Assembly: GCF_000384295.1 (NCBI RefSeq)
Contig: NZ_KB913037.1
Location: 4,288,868-4,352,867, forward strand
Direction: 5' to 3'
From: Amycolatopsis balhimycina FH 1894
Lineage (GTDB): Bacteria; Actinomycetota; Actinomycetes; Mycobacteriales; Pseudonocardiaceae
DNA: 64,000 nucleotides
Each line of letters begins with the position of its first letter. The stretch's first letter is position 1. A program made the translations under genes and the position numbers. The notes beneath the pieces were generated by a model, which saw only the letters and a program-made list of their open reading frames with translations, was not told where the DNA came from and searched no databases. Shown here in pieces: positions 49,293 through 56,440 of the stretch.

Positions 49293-49412
49293 CTGGTTTC
49301 CTTTTCCGCCACGGGCGGGAACCCGCGGATCGAACGACACTCGAACCTACTGAACGGTAGCCCGCCCCATGAAGATCCGAAAGCCGCGCTGGCACGATAC
49401 GGCCCTGCCCGC

Positions 49413-49440
49413 GATCGTATGGGGCCCGGACCATACGATC
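49413..49440. promoter_or_regulatory. Inverted repeat between the second NIT kinase and its SBP
   Basis: GATCGTATGG (49413-49422) and CCATACGATC (49431-49440) are perfect 10-base arms eight bases apart, an operator-like arrangement in a 186-bp divergent spacer. Confidence 0.6.
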
Positions 49441-49445
49441 CAGCA

Positions 49446-49462
49446 CGAGAATCAAATTCTCG
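49446..49462. promoter_or_regulatory. Second inverted repeat in the same spacer
   Basis: CGAGAAT CAA ATTCTCG, seven-base perfect arms, 17 bases before the SBP start. Its position overlaps the leader, so it may act as operator or RNA hairpin. Confidence 0.5.
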
Positions 49463-49478
49463 CGGTAGGTGAAGGGTC

Positions 49479-50444
49479 ATGATCAGACGCGGACGGACGA
49501 TTCCGCTGGTAGCGGCGCTTCTGGCGACCGCGGGCTGCAGCATGTTCTCTTCCGGCGGCACCGCGTCCCCGCCGCCGCTGGAACGGACCACCCTCCGCAT
49601 CGGAGTGGGCAACGCCATCGACACGGCCCCGCTGCGGATCGCCGTGGCGGCCGGGAAGTTTGGTTCCGCGGGGCTGAACGTGCGGCTCGTCGAGCTCGGC
49701 GCCGACGACGGGCTGGCGAAGCTGGCCTCCGGCGACCTCGACGTCACCTTCGCCTCCGACATCGCCATGTTCCGCGCCGCGGCCGGCGGGGCGGCGTTGC
49801 AGCTGCAGGGCGAGGCCTACACGGCCGGCCCCAACACGATGGCCCTGGTCACGCTGCCGGACTCCGGCTACACCGTGCCGACGGGGAAGAAGGCGCCCGA
49901 GATCGCGGTGAACATGCTCGACGACATCGGTGCGCTCGTCGCGCGTTCGGTGCTGGGCACGGCGGGCGTCGACGAAGCGAAGATCAAGTTCACGGCGGTG
50001 CCGTTCGACCGGATGCCGCAGGCTCTGCAGGCGGGCGACGCCGACGCGGCGCTCATGATCGAGCCGTACATCACCCGTGCCGAGAAGGACCTCGGCGCGC
50101 ACATTCTGGCCGACGGCGCCCGCGGTTCGACGCTCGGCTTCCCGCTGTCCGGCTACGCGTCCGCCAAGCCGTTCGCGCAGGCCAACCCCCGTACGCTCAC
50201 GGCGTTCCGCACCGCGCTGGGCGCGGCCCAGCAGAGCGCGACGGACCCGGCGACCGTGCGCGACGCGCTGCCGAAGTTCTCAGACATCGACCCGACCACG
50301 GCCGCGCTGATCTCGCTCGGCTCGTACCCGGCGTCGCTCAACGGCATCCGGCTCCAGCGCGTCGCCGACCTGATGCACAACTCCGGCCTGCTGGCCAACC
50401 GCCTCGACGTCCAGGCGCTGCTCCCCGACCGGACCGGTTACTAG
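49479..50444 (+). CDS. Orphan substrate-binding lipoprotein, NMT1-like
   Basis: 321 residues. Lipobox LLATAGC. The domain resembles the SBP at 36857-37879: ASGDLDVTFASDIAMF corresponds to its GEADIALSTYTPFF, GFPLSGYASAKPFAQANPRT to its DFPLTGYGAMTKWVQANPKT, and both contain GIRLQRVADL or RRLQRVPDL. No permease or ATPase gene is near, so it either borrows another transporter or serves as a receptor for the divergent kinase. Confidence 0.88.
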   Translation: MIRRGRTIPLVAALLATAGCSMFSSGGTASPPPLERTTLRIGVGNAIDTAPLRIAVAAGKFGSAGLNVRLVELGADDGLAKLASGDLDVTFASDIAMFRAAAGGAALQLQGEAYTAGPNTMALVTLPDSGYTVPTGKKAPEIAVNMLDDIGALVARSVLGTAGVDEAKIKFTAVPFDRMPQALQAGDADAALMIEPYITRAEKDLGAHILADGARGSTLGFPLSGYASAKPFAQANPRTLTAFRTALGAAQQSATDPATVRDALPKFSDIDPTTAALISLGSYPASLNGIRLQRVADLMHNSGLLANRLDVQALLPDRTGY

Positions 50445-50456
50445 CTACCGCCAAAC

Positions 50457-50489
50457 TTGCACTTGGTCTACTTTTGCACTCAGTCTACT
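50457..50489 (+). promoter_or_regulatory. 17-bp-period direct repeat before the decayed monooxygenase
   Basis: ttgcacttggtctact (50457-50472) and ttgcactcagtctact (50474-50489) agree at 14 of 16 bases. A GAGGAG ribosome-binding site follows. It is probably a regulator site of the once intact gene. Confidence 0.5.
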
Positions 50490-50502
50490 TGAGGAGTGCG
50501 TG

Positions 50503-51269
50503 ATGACCGACGTCCTGATCGCCGGAGCCGGCCCGACGGAGCCCGGCCGCGACGCACCGGTGTCGGACACCGAAGTGACTGAAGCGCTGACAGCCCTGTA
50601 CGGCGCCGAAACGCGCTTAGGCGAGGTGTACGGCGCTTCGCGGTTCAACGACGCGACACGGCAACTTGAGCAGTACCGCCACGGCCGTGTCCTGTTCGCC
50701 GGCGAAGCCGCGCACATCCACCCGCCGCTCGGCGGGCAGGGGCTCAACCTGGGCGTCCAGGACGCGATGAACCTCGGCTGGAAGCTGGCCGCGACGATCC
50801 GCGGCACGGCGCCGTCCGGGCTCCTGGACAGCTACCACGCCGAACGCCACCCGGCCGCCGAACGCGTCCTGCGGCACACGGCCGCCCAGCGCGTGTTCAC
50901 GGCACCGGCCGCGGCGAGAACGTCGAGGCGCTGCGCGAGATCGTCGTCGACCTCATGCGGCTGCCGGACGCCAACCGCTACTTCAGCGGACTGCTGTCCG
51001 GTCTCGGCCTGAGCTACCCCGGCGCGCACCGGGTCCCGGACTTCGACCTGACGACGACGGCCGGGCCGACACGGCTGTCGGCGTTGCTGCGGAGCGGCCG
51101 CGGGCTGCTCCTCGACCTCGGCGACCACGCCACCCCGCCCGGCTTCACCGGCCAGGTCGGCTTCGTCCGCGCGAGCACCGACGACGCCGAGTACCGCGGC
51201 CGGCTGCTGCTCGTCCGGCCGGACGGCTACGCCGTCGACCCGGCCGACCTGACCAGGTGGTTCGGCTAG
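50503..51269 (+). pseudogene. Decayed FAD-dependent aromatic monooxygenase
   Basis: The N-terminal FAD motif starts normally (MTDVLIAGAGPT) but jumps directly to a late part of the protein (VTEALTALYG...), so the residues between are deleted; by family size this is well over 200. The second FAD motif is present as GRVLFAGEAAHIHPPLGGQG, normally GDAAH. Near 50907 the frame shifts by one base, and the C-terminal domain continues in the other frame with ENVEALREIVVDLMRLPDAN to the stop at 51269. The original belonged to the PheA/TfdB-type hydroxylases that include rifampicin monooxygenase. The product cannot be active. Confidence 0.85.
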
Positions 51270-51883
51270 ATGTTCTCGCCCGACCTGACCAGGCAGACCG
51301 TGCGGGACGGCGGACCGGCGTAGGAGAGCACCTTGTCGGCCCCCGTGCATTCGTCGTCACGGCCGAAGCCGGAAAGGATCTCGACGCGTTCCTGCGCCGC
51401 CGGGTCGGCGCAGCTCAGCTTGTCGATCGTGGTCTCGTCTTCGACGTTGCGGACGCACTCGCCGGACCTGACGTTCAGGGCCAGGCAGAGCGTCTGGCCG
51501 GTGCCGGAGCCGAGCCGGAACCGGACGTAGTCGCCGGAGCCGCACGCGATGGCCCCGCGATACGTGTTCTCGACCTTGAACGTCGCGCTGTCCGAACTGC
51601 AGCCGGCGCGGTGGTAGGCGAGTTTGCCGCCGCCCTCGTGCGTCAGGTACAGGCAGTCACCGTCCGACGGCGTGCCGTAGCGGTTGAGCCCGCTGATGCC
51701 CAGTGCGCCCAGCGCGCCGAGGCCCAGCGCGGCGACGACGCACGCGACCAGCGTGACCCGCACCTTGGTGGTGAACCAGTGCGGAATCGGTGCCTGCTGC
51801 CCCGGTGCCGGCGGCATCGGGGCAGCCGGTGTGGCGTACTCGGGAGTCCGGAACGGGTTGTCGTCGGACGGTGGTGTGGTCAA
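51266..51883 (-). CDS. Membrane-anchored Cys-rich protein, LppU/SCO3897-like
   Basis: About 205 residues from a TTG with GGAGGG upstream; a GTG at 51910 is the alternative. A Pro-rich cytoplasmic start is followed by one helix (VTLVACVVAALGLGALGALG) and an outer domain of about 140 residues. This has seven cysteines in segments such as GDCLYLTHEG, AIACGSGDYV, QTLCLALNVRSGECV and SRTVCLV, compatible with disulfides. The function of this family is unknown. It is divergent from XPB with an 88-bp spacer. Confidence 0.7.
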   Translation of the reverse strand: MTTPPSDDNPFRTPEYATPAAPMPPAPGQQAPIPHWFTTKVRVTLVACVVAALGLGALGALGISGLNRYGTPSDGDCLYLTHEGGGKLAYHRAGCSSDSATFKVENTYRGAIACGSGDYVRFRLGSGTGQTLCLALNVRSGECVRNVEDETTIDKLSCADPAAQERVEILSGFGRDDECTGADKVLSYAGPPSRTVCLVRSGENI

Positions 51884-51971
51884 CGTGCCCTCCAGTGATC
51901 CCCTCGGCACCTCGTCCCACCGGCGGACCGCGACGGAAGCGGACCGGAGCGAGGCACGTATAACAGTAGTT

Positions 51972-53618
51972 GTGACTGATGGCCCGCTGATCGTCCAGTC
52001 CGACAAGACCGTGCTCCTGGAGGTCGACCACCCCCAGGCCGATGACGCGCGGATCGCCATCGCGCCGTTCGCCGAGCTCGAACGGGCGCCGGAGCACGTG
52101 CACACCTACCGGATCACGCCGCTGGCGTTGTGGAACGCGCGCGCCGCGGGCCACGACGCCGAGCAGGTCGTCGACGCGCTGACGACGTACTCGCGCTTCC
52201 CGGTGCCGCAGCCGCTGCTCATCGACGTCGTCGACGTGATGGGCCGGTTCGGGCGGCTGCAGATCGCCAACCACCCGGCGCACGGGCTGGTCATGTCGAC
52301 CACCGACCGCGCGGTGCTGACCGAGGTCATCCGGAACAAGAAGATCAGCCCGATGCTGGGTGCCCGGCTCGACGAGGACACCGTCATCGTGCACCCGTCC
52401 GAGCGCGGGCGGCTGAAGCAGGCGCTGCTGAAGGTCGGCTGGCCCGCCGAGGACCTCGCCGGGTACGTCGACGGCGAGGCGCACGCGATCGCGCTCGACG
52501 AGAGCGACTGGCAGCTGCGCGACTACCAGCGCCAGGCGGCGGAGGCGTTCTGGGCGGGCGGCTCCGGCGTCGTCGTGCTCCCGTGCGGCGCCGGGAAGAC
52601 GATGGTCGGCGCGGCGGCGATGGCCCGCGCGCAGGCGACGACGCTGATCCTGGTGACGAACACGGTCGCCGGACGGCAGTGGAAGCGCGAACTGATCGCG
52701 CGGACGTCGCTGACCGAAGAGGAGATCGGCGAGTACTCCGGGGAGAAGAAGGAGATCCGGCCGGTCACCATCGCGACGTACCAGGTGATCACCCGCAAGA
52801 CCAAGGGCGAGTACCGGCATCTGGAGCTGTTCGACTCGCGCGACTGGGGCCTGGTCGTCTACGACGAGGTCCACCTGCTGCCGGCGCCGGTGTTCCGGAT
52901 GACGGCGGACCTGCAGTCCCGGCGGCGCCTCGGCCTGACCGCGACGCTGGTGCGCGAGGACGGCCGCGAGGGCGACGTCTTCTCGCTGATCGGGCCGAAG
53001 CGCTACGACGTGCCGTGGCGCGACATCGAGGCGCAGGGCTGGATCGCGCCGGCGGAGTGCACCGAGGTCCGCGTGACGCTGACCGACGCGGAACGGCTGG
53101 AGTACGCCACGGCCGAGGCCGACGTGCGGTACAAGCTGGCCGCGACGGCGTTGACGAAGACCCCGGTGATCAAGTCGATCGTGGAGAAGCACACCGGCGA
53201 GCCGACCCTGGTCATCGGCGCGTACCTCGACCAGCTGGAGATGCTCGGCGACGAGCTCGACGCGCCGGTCATCCAGGGCGCGACGCGCAACAAGGAGCGC
53301 GAGGAGCTGTTCGACAAGTTCCGGCGCGGCGAGATCAAGACGCTGGTGGTGTCGAAGGTCGCGAACTTCTCGATCGACCTGCCCGAGGCGTCGGTGGCGA
53401 TCCAGATCTCGGGCACGTTCGGGTCCCGCCAGGAGGAGGCCCAGCGGCTCGGACGGCTCCTGCGTCCCAAGGGCGACGGACGGCAGGCGCACTTCTATTC
53501 GATCGTCTCGCGCGACACGGTCGACACGGAGTACGCGGCGCACCGGCAGCGGTTCCTCGCGGAGCAGGGCTACGCCTACCACATCGTGGACGCGGACGAC
53601 CTGCTCCGGCCGCTCTAA
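51972..53618 (+). CDS. XPB/Ssl2-type DNA repair helicase
   Basis: 548 residues, very near M. tuberculosis XPB (542). An N-terminal damage-recognition-like domain is followed by Walker A LPCGAGKT (203-210), the DEVH box (298-301), motif III with LTATLVRED (the RED motif of XPB), and motif VI QRLGRLLRPK. It is a 3'-5' superfamily 2 helicase that opens DNA. The start GTG lies 88 bp from the divergent LppU-like gene. The bacterial role is thought to be DNA repair. Confidence 0.92.
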   Translation: MTDGPLIVQSDKTVLLEVDHPQADDARIAIAPFAELERAPEHVHTYRITPLALWNARAAGHDAEQVVDALTTYSRFPVPQPLLIDVVDVMGRFGRLQIANHPAHGLVMSTTDRAVLTEVIRNKKISPMLGARLDEDTVIVHPSERGRLKQALLKVGWPAEDLAGYVDGEAHAIALDESDWQLRDYQRQAAEAFWAGGSGVVVLPCGAGKTMVGAAAMARAQATTLILVTNTVAGRQWKRELIARTSLTEEEIGEYSGEKKEIRPVTIATYQVITRKTKGEYRHLELFDSRDWGLVVYDEVHLLPAPVFRMTADLQSRRRLGLTATLVREDGREGDVFSLIGPKRYDVPWRDIEAQGWIAPAECTEVRVTLTDAERLEYATAEADVRYKLAATALTKTPVIKSIVEKHTGEPTLVIGAYLDQLEMLGDELDAPVIQGATRNKEREELFDKFRRGEIKTLVVSKVANFSIDLPEASVAIQISGTFGSRQEEAQRLGRLLRPKGDGRQAHFYSIVSRDTVDTEYAAHRQRFLAEQGYAYHIVDADDLLRPL

Positions 53619-53988
53619 CCCGTTTCCACGAGGAGCGCGCGAGCCGCGATCATCCCCGGTGGCCACCTCCGGCCACCGCGGATGATCGCGAGGGCCGCCT
53701 GCCACGCCTCGTCTTCGGACTCCCGGAGGCGAATTCCCCGGTCGGCCGGCGGCCGGGCCAGTTCACGGAAGACAGCGGGGCTGTAGACACCCCGCACCCG
53801 GAACTCGGCCAGGTGGTGCCCTCCGGCGACCATCCGGGCGAGCCGCTCGCGGCTCCGCCCCCGGTGGCGGCCGACTCCCGGCGCGAAGTGCTCAGACCCC
53901 GCTGGGTGTCTTCGCCCGCTTCCCCGTGGGTCGTTTCGGCGAGCACGTTCGCGACCACGCACCACGTCAGGAGTTCCCCCTCCTCCAC
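53615..53988 (-). pseudogene. Frameshifted and internally deleted conserved actinobacterial gene
   Basis: The first part reads EEGELLTWCVVANVLAETTH and GEAGEDTQRG in one frame. The later part, HFAPGVGRHRGRSRERLARM then HHLAEFRVRGVYSPAVFREL, reads in another frame. Conserved relatives, as I remember them, have about 17 more residues (of the form AKVWV...GGERVHV) between HFAPG and VGRHRG. The pieces are joined by a deletion that is not a multiple of three. No good start codon with a ribosome-binding site is visible. The family is of unknown function. Confidence 0.55.
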
Positions 53989-54138
53989 GCGAGTACCGTC
54001 CTCGCCCCACTCCTTCGGCCTAGCGAATCGTCACAGGAACAACTTCCGCCACAGGAGTCTCGGACAGCCCTCTGACCAGCGGATTCACGGATTCACTCGA
54101 ACGGATGAGCGGGCGCAACGCTGGAAATTGTCGGACCC

Positions 54139-54154
54139 TCGAACTACTGTTCGA
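54139..54154. promoter_or_regulatory. LexA (SOS) box
   Basis: TCGAACTACTGTTCGA is a perfect match to the actinobacterial LexA consensus TCGAAC-N4-GTTCGA; with flanking bases the symmetry extends to CTCGAAC/GTTCGAG. It lies 36 bp before the ATG of the DUF4253 gene, where repressor binding would cover the promoter. Confidence 0.85.
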
Positions 54155-54190
54155 GATGCAGTAGCCGAACACAAGTTCGAGGGGACGTCC

Positions 54191-54952
54191 ATGACGATCG
54201 CACCGCTCCGCCCCGGTACGCCCGCGCCGCCGGTCCAGACCCTGCCACCGGGGTCGTGGCACGGCAGGCTGTGGGTGTCGGACCTGCCGCTGACCCGGCC
54301 CGAGCGCTACCTCGGCTGCGTGGCCGAGTTCGAGCGGTCGGGGCTGTGGCCGGTGCTGATCCCGCACGACCAGCGGTTCGCGGCGAACGGCGAGGACTGG
54401 ATCGACGACCGCGGCAGGCTGGCCCCGGCGGGCCACCGCGTCGCCACGGCGGACGCGGCGGGAGCACTGGCCCGCTGGTGGGACGGCTCGTGCTGCGACG
54501 GCGCCTGCCTGCGGCCGTTCGGCGCCCGCTTCCCGGGTCTGGCCAAGCGCAGCCCGCGCAGGTCCGACCCACTGGCCGAAGCGGGCAACACGGGTTCGAT
54601 CCTGGCGACGCGCGCCCCACACCGGCTCGGCCTGGTCCAGACGGAGCGACCGGCGGACATCCCGGCCCTGCTGGGCTGGACAGGAATGGTGAAGTGCACG
54701 GACCAGGTGGCCGAGCTGTCGGCGGTGCTACGCAGCTGGGAGGACCGCTTCGGCGCGACGCTGCTGGTGCTGGGGTTCGACACGATGGAGCTGTCGGTGG
54801 CGGCACCGCCCCGCAACCAGGCGAGGGCCCTGACGGTCGCGGCCGAGCACCGGGCGTTCAGCCTGCCGACCTTCGCCGGGCAGCCGGGAAACCTGCGCGA
54901 GTACGCGTCCGGGTTGGTGCAGACACGCCACTGGCGGTTCTCCTGGGCATGA
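54191..54952 (+). CDS. DUF4253 protein, probably SOS-regulated
   Basis: 253 residues, ATG with GAGGGGAC upstream. The C-terminal DUF4253 domain has WTGMVKCTDQVAELSAVLRS followed by WEDRFGATLLVLGFDTMELS, and ends LVQTRHWRFSWA. The N-terminal part has LWVSDLPLTRPERYLGCVAE and a CCDGAC cluster. There is no signal peptide. The family is of unknown function. The LexA box just upstream suggests induction after DNA damage. Confidence 0.85.
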   Translation: MTIAPLRPGTPAPPVQTLPPGSWHGRLWVSDLPLTRPERYLGCVAEFERSGLWPVLIPHDQRFAANGEDWIDDRGRLAPAGHRVATADAAGALARWWDGSCCDGACLRPFGARFPGLAKRSPRRSDPLAEAGNTGSILATRAPHRLGLVQTERPADIPALLGWTGMVKCTDQVAELSAVLRSWEDRFGATLLVLGFDTMELSVAAPPRNQARALTVAAEHRAFSLPTFAGQPGNLREYASGLVQTRHWRFSWA

Positions 54953-55322
54953 GCGCGGGGAGCCGGGCCGGGCGGCGGCTGGGCCGGGGGCGACGAGCGG
55001 AGCCCCTGGGAGGCGGGAGTGGCGCGGGGAGATCGAAACACGCCACTCCCGTCCTCGCGACGAGCGACAAACCGCGGACGGCCGCGGCCGGGTTCGCGCC
55101 TGGCCGCGAGCGCGCCGATGGCATTCCCCGGCCAAGGACCCGCACGACCTCGGTGTCCAGATCGGAAGCCGGCCCATGAGCAAACGAGCCAAAGGACCGC
55201 TGAGACGGGCGTCCACCAACTTGGGCCGGCTGTCCCGGCCCGCGGTCCACCGGTCCGGATTCCACCGCTGCGGCCGTGTTTGGCCGGGACGGCGAGCGGG
55301 AATCACCCACCGCGGAAAGGCG
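54953..55322. other. 370-bp region with a terminator-like hairpin
   Basis: Between the DUF4253 and DUF72 genes. Frames run through it but look like low-complexity Arg/Gly/Pro readings. The only clear structure is the hairpin at 55014-55051. An ATG at 55176, in frame with the DUF72 gene, would add 49 Arg-rich residues and is not favoured. Confidence 0.5.
55014..55051 (+). terminator. Terminator-like hairpin after the DUF4253 gene
   Basis: Perfect 11-base arms (55014-55024 and 55041-55051) with a 16-base loop, about 60 bp after the stop. Confidence 0.55.
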
Positions 55323-56168
55323 GTGAGGGCGATCGCCGAGATCCGGATCGGCACTTCGGGGTGGCGCTACCCGCCCTGGCGCGGGGTGTTCTACCCGCCC
55401 GGGCTGGCGCAGCGACGGGAGCTCGAGTACCTGTCGCGGCGGATGAACGCGGTCGAGATCAACGGCTCGTTCTACTCACTGCAGCGCCCGGAGCGGTACC
55501 GCGCCTGGTTCGACGAGACCCCGGCGGACTTCCTCTTCGCGGTGAAGGGCGGCCGCTTCATCACGCACATGAAGCAGCTGCGCGACGTCGAGACGGCGCT
55601 GGCGAACTTCTACGCCTCCGGAGTCCTCGCGCTCGGTGCGAAGCTGGGGCCGTTCCTCTGGCAGCTGCCGCCGACCCTCGCATTCGACCCGGACCGGCTG
55701 GTGAACTTCTTCGCCCTCCTGCCGCGCACGACGACGGACGCCGCCCAGCTGGCGACGAAGCACGACGACAAGCTGAAGGGAACGCCCTACCTCGAAGCCG
55801 GGGCGCGGAGGCCGCTCCAGCACGCGCTGGAGGTCCGGCACCCGAGCTTCGCCGAGCCCGCGGCGAAGGAACTCCTGCGGGACCACGGGATCGCCCTGGT
55901 CGTCGCCGACACCGCGGGCAAGTGGCCGTTCCTCGAAGACCAGACGGCGGACTTCGCCTACGTCCGCCTGCACGGCGACGAGGAGCTGTACGTCAGCGGC
56001 TACTCGGACGAAGCCCTGCGCAGGTGGGCGGAGAAAATCCGGGCATGGCACGCCGGCGGCCGTCGTGACGTGCACGTCTACTTCGACAACGACGTCAAGG
56101 TGGCGGCGCCCCGCAACGCCGAATGCCTCGCCGACCTGCTGGGAGTAACCCCACCGACGCGACAGTGA
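55323..56168 (+). CDS. DUF72 (YecE-like) TIM-barrel protein
   Basis: 281 residues from a GTG at 55323. Typical DUF72 pieces: IRIGTSGWRYPPWRGVFYPP, NAVEINGSFYSLQ, FAVKGGRFITHMKQL, GPFLWQLPP, EVRHPSF and AYVRLHG. The fold is a TIM barrel related to metal-dependent endonucleases, but the function is unproven. Intact and unremarkable for the family. Confidence 0.88.
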   Translation: MRAIAEIRIGTSGWRYPPWRGVFYPPGLAQRRELEYLSRRMNAVEINGSFYSLQRPERYRAWFDETPADFLFAVKGGRFITHMKQLRDVETALANFYASGVLALGAKLGPFLWQLPPTLAFDPDRLVNFFALLPRTTTDAAQLATKHDDKLKGTPYLEAGARRPLQHALEVRHPSFAEPAAKELLRDHGIALVVADTAGKWPFLEDQTADFAYVRLHGDEELYVSGYSDEALRRWAEKIRAWHAGGRRDVHVYFDNDVKVAAPRNAECLADLLGVTPPTRQ

Positions 56169-56440
56169 GTGAACAGTGAGCGCCATCGGCTTGAGTGGAC
56201 AAGCGGGCCGGACCGGCTTGCGTGCTGTCGCTGGGGGTCGGCACGCGAACGGTCCGCCACCGCGCACAGCCAAGAGGGACCAAACATCCCCGCCCACCGG
56301 CGAGCGTGGCAACCGCCGCTGCCGCGGAGGCGAGCCGCCACCCAGGTATCCGGCCGCCCCAACGCATCCCCCACCGCTCCCAGGGGGCGTCCCCAAGTCC
56401 ATCGTATCGGCCACCACCGACGGAAGCCGGGAAAACCGGC

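Noticed and set aside
45960..49472. Very long open frame (over 1100 codons) on the plus strand opposite the second NIT kinase, and similar ones opposite the first kinase and the GH74 gene
   Set aside because: In very GC-rich DNA the strand opposite a real gene is often open. The readings are Arg/Gly/Val/Asp-rich with no motif or ribosome-binding site, while the opposite strand encodes recognisable domains.
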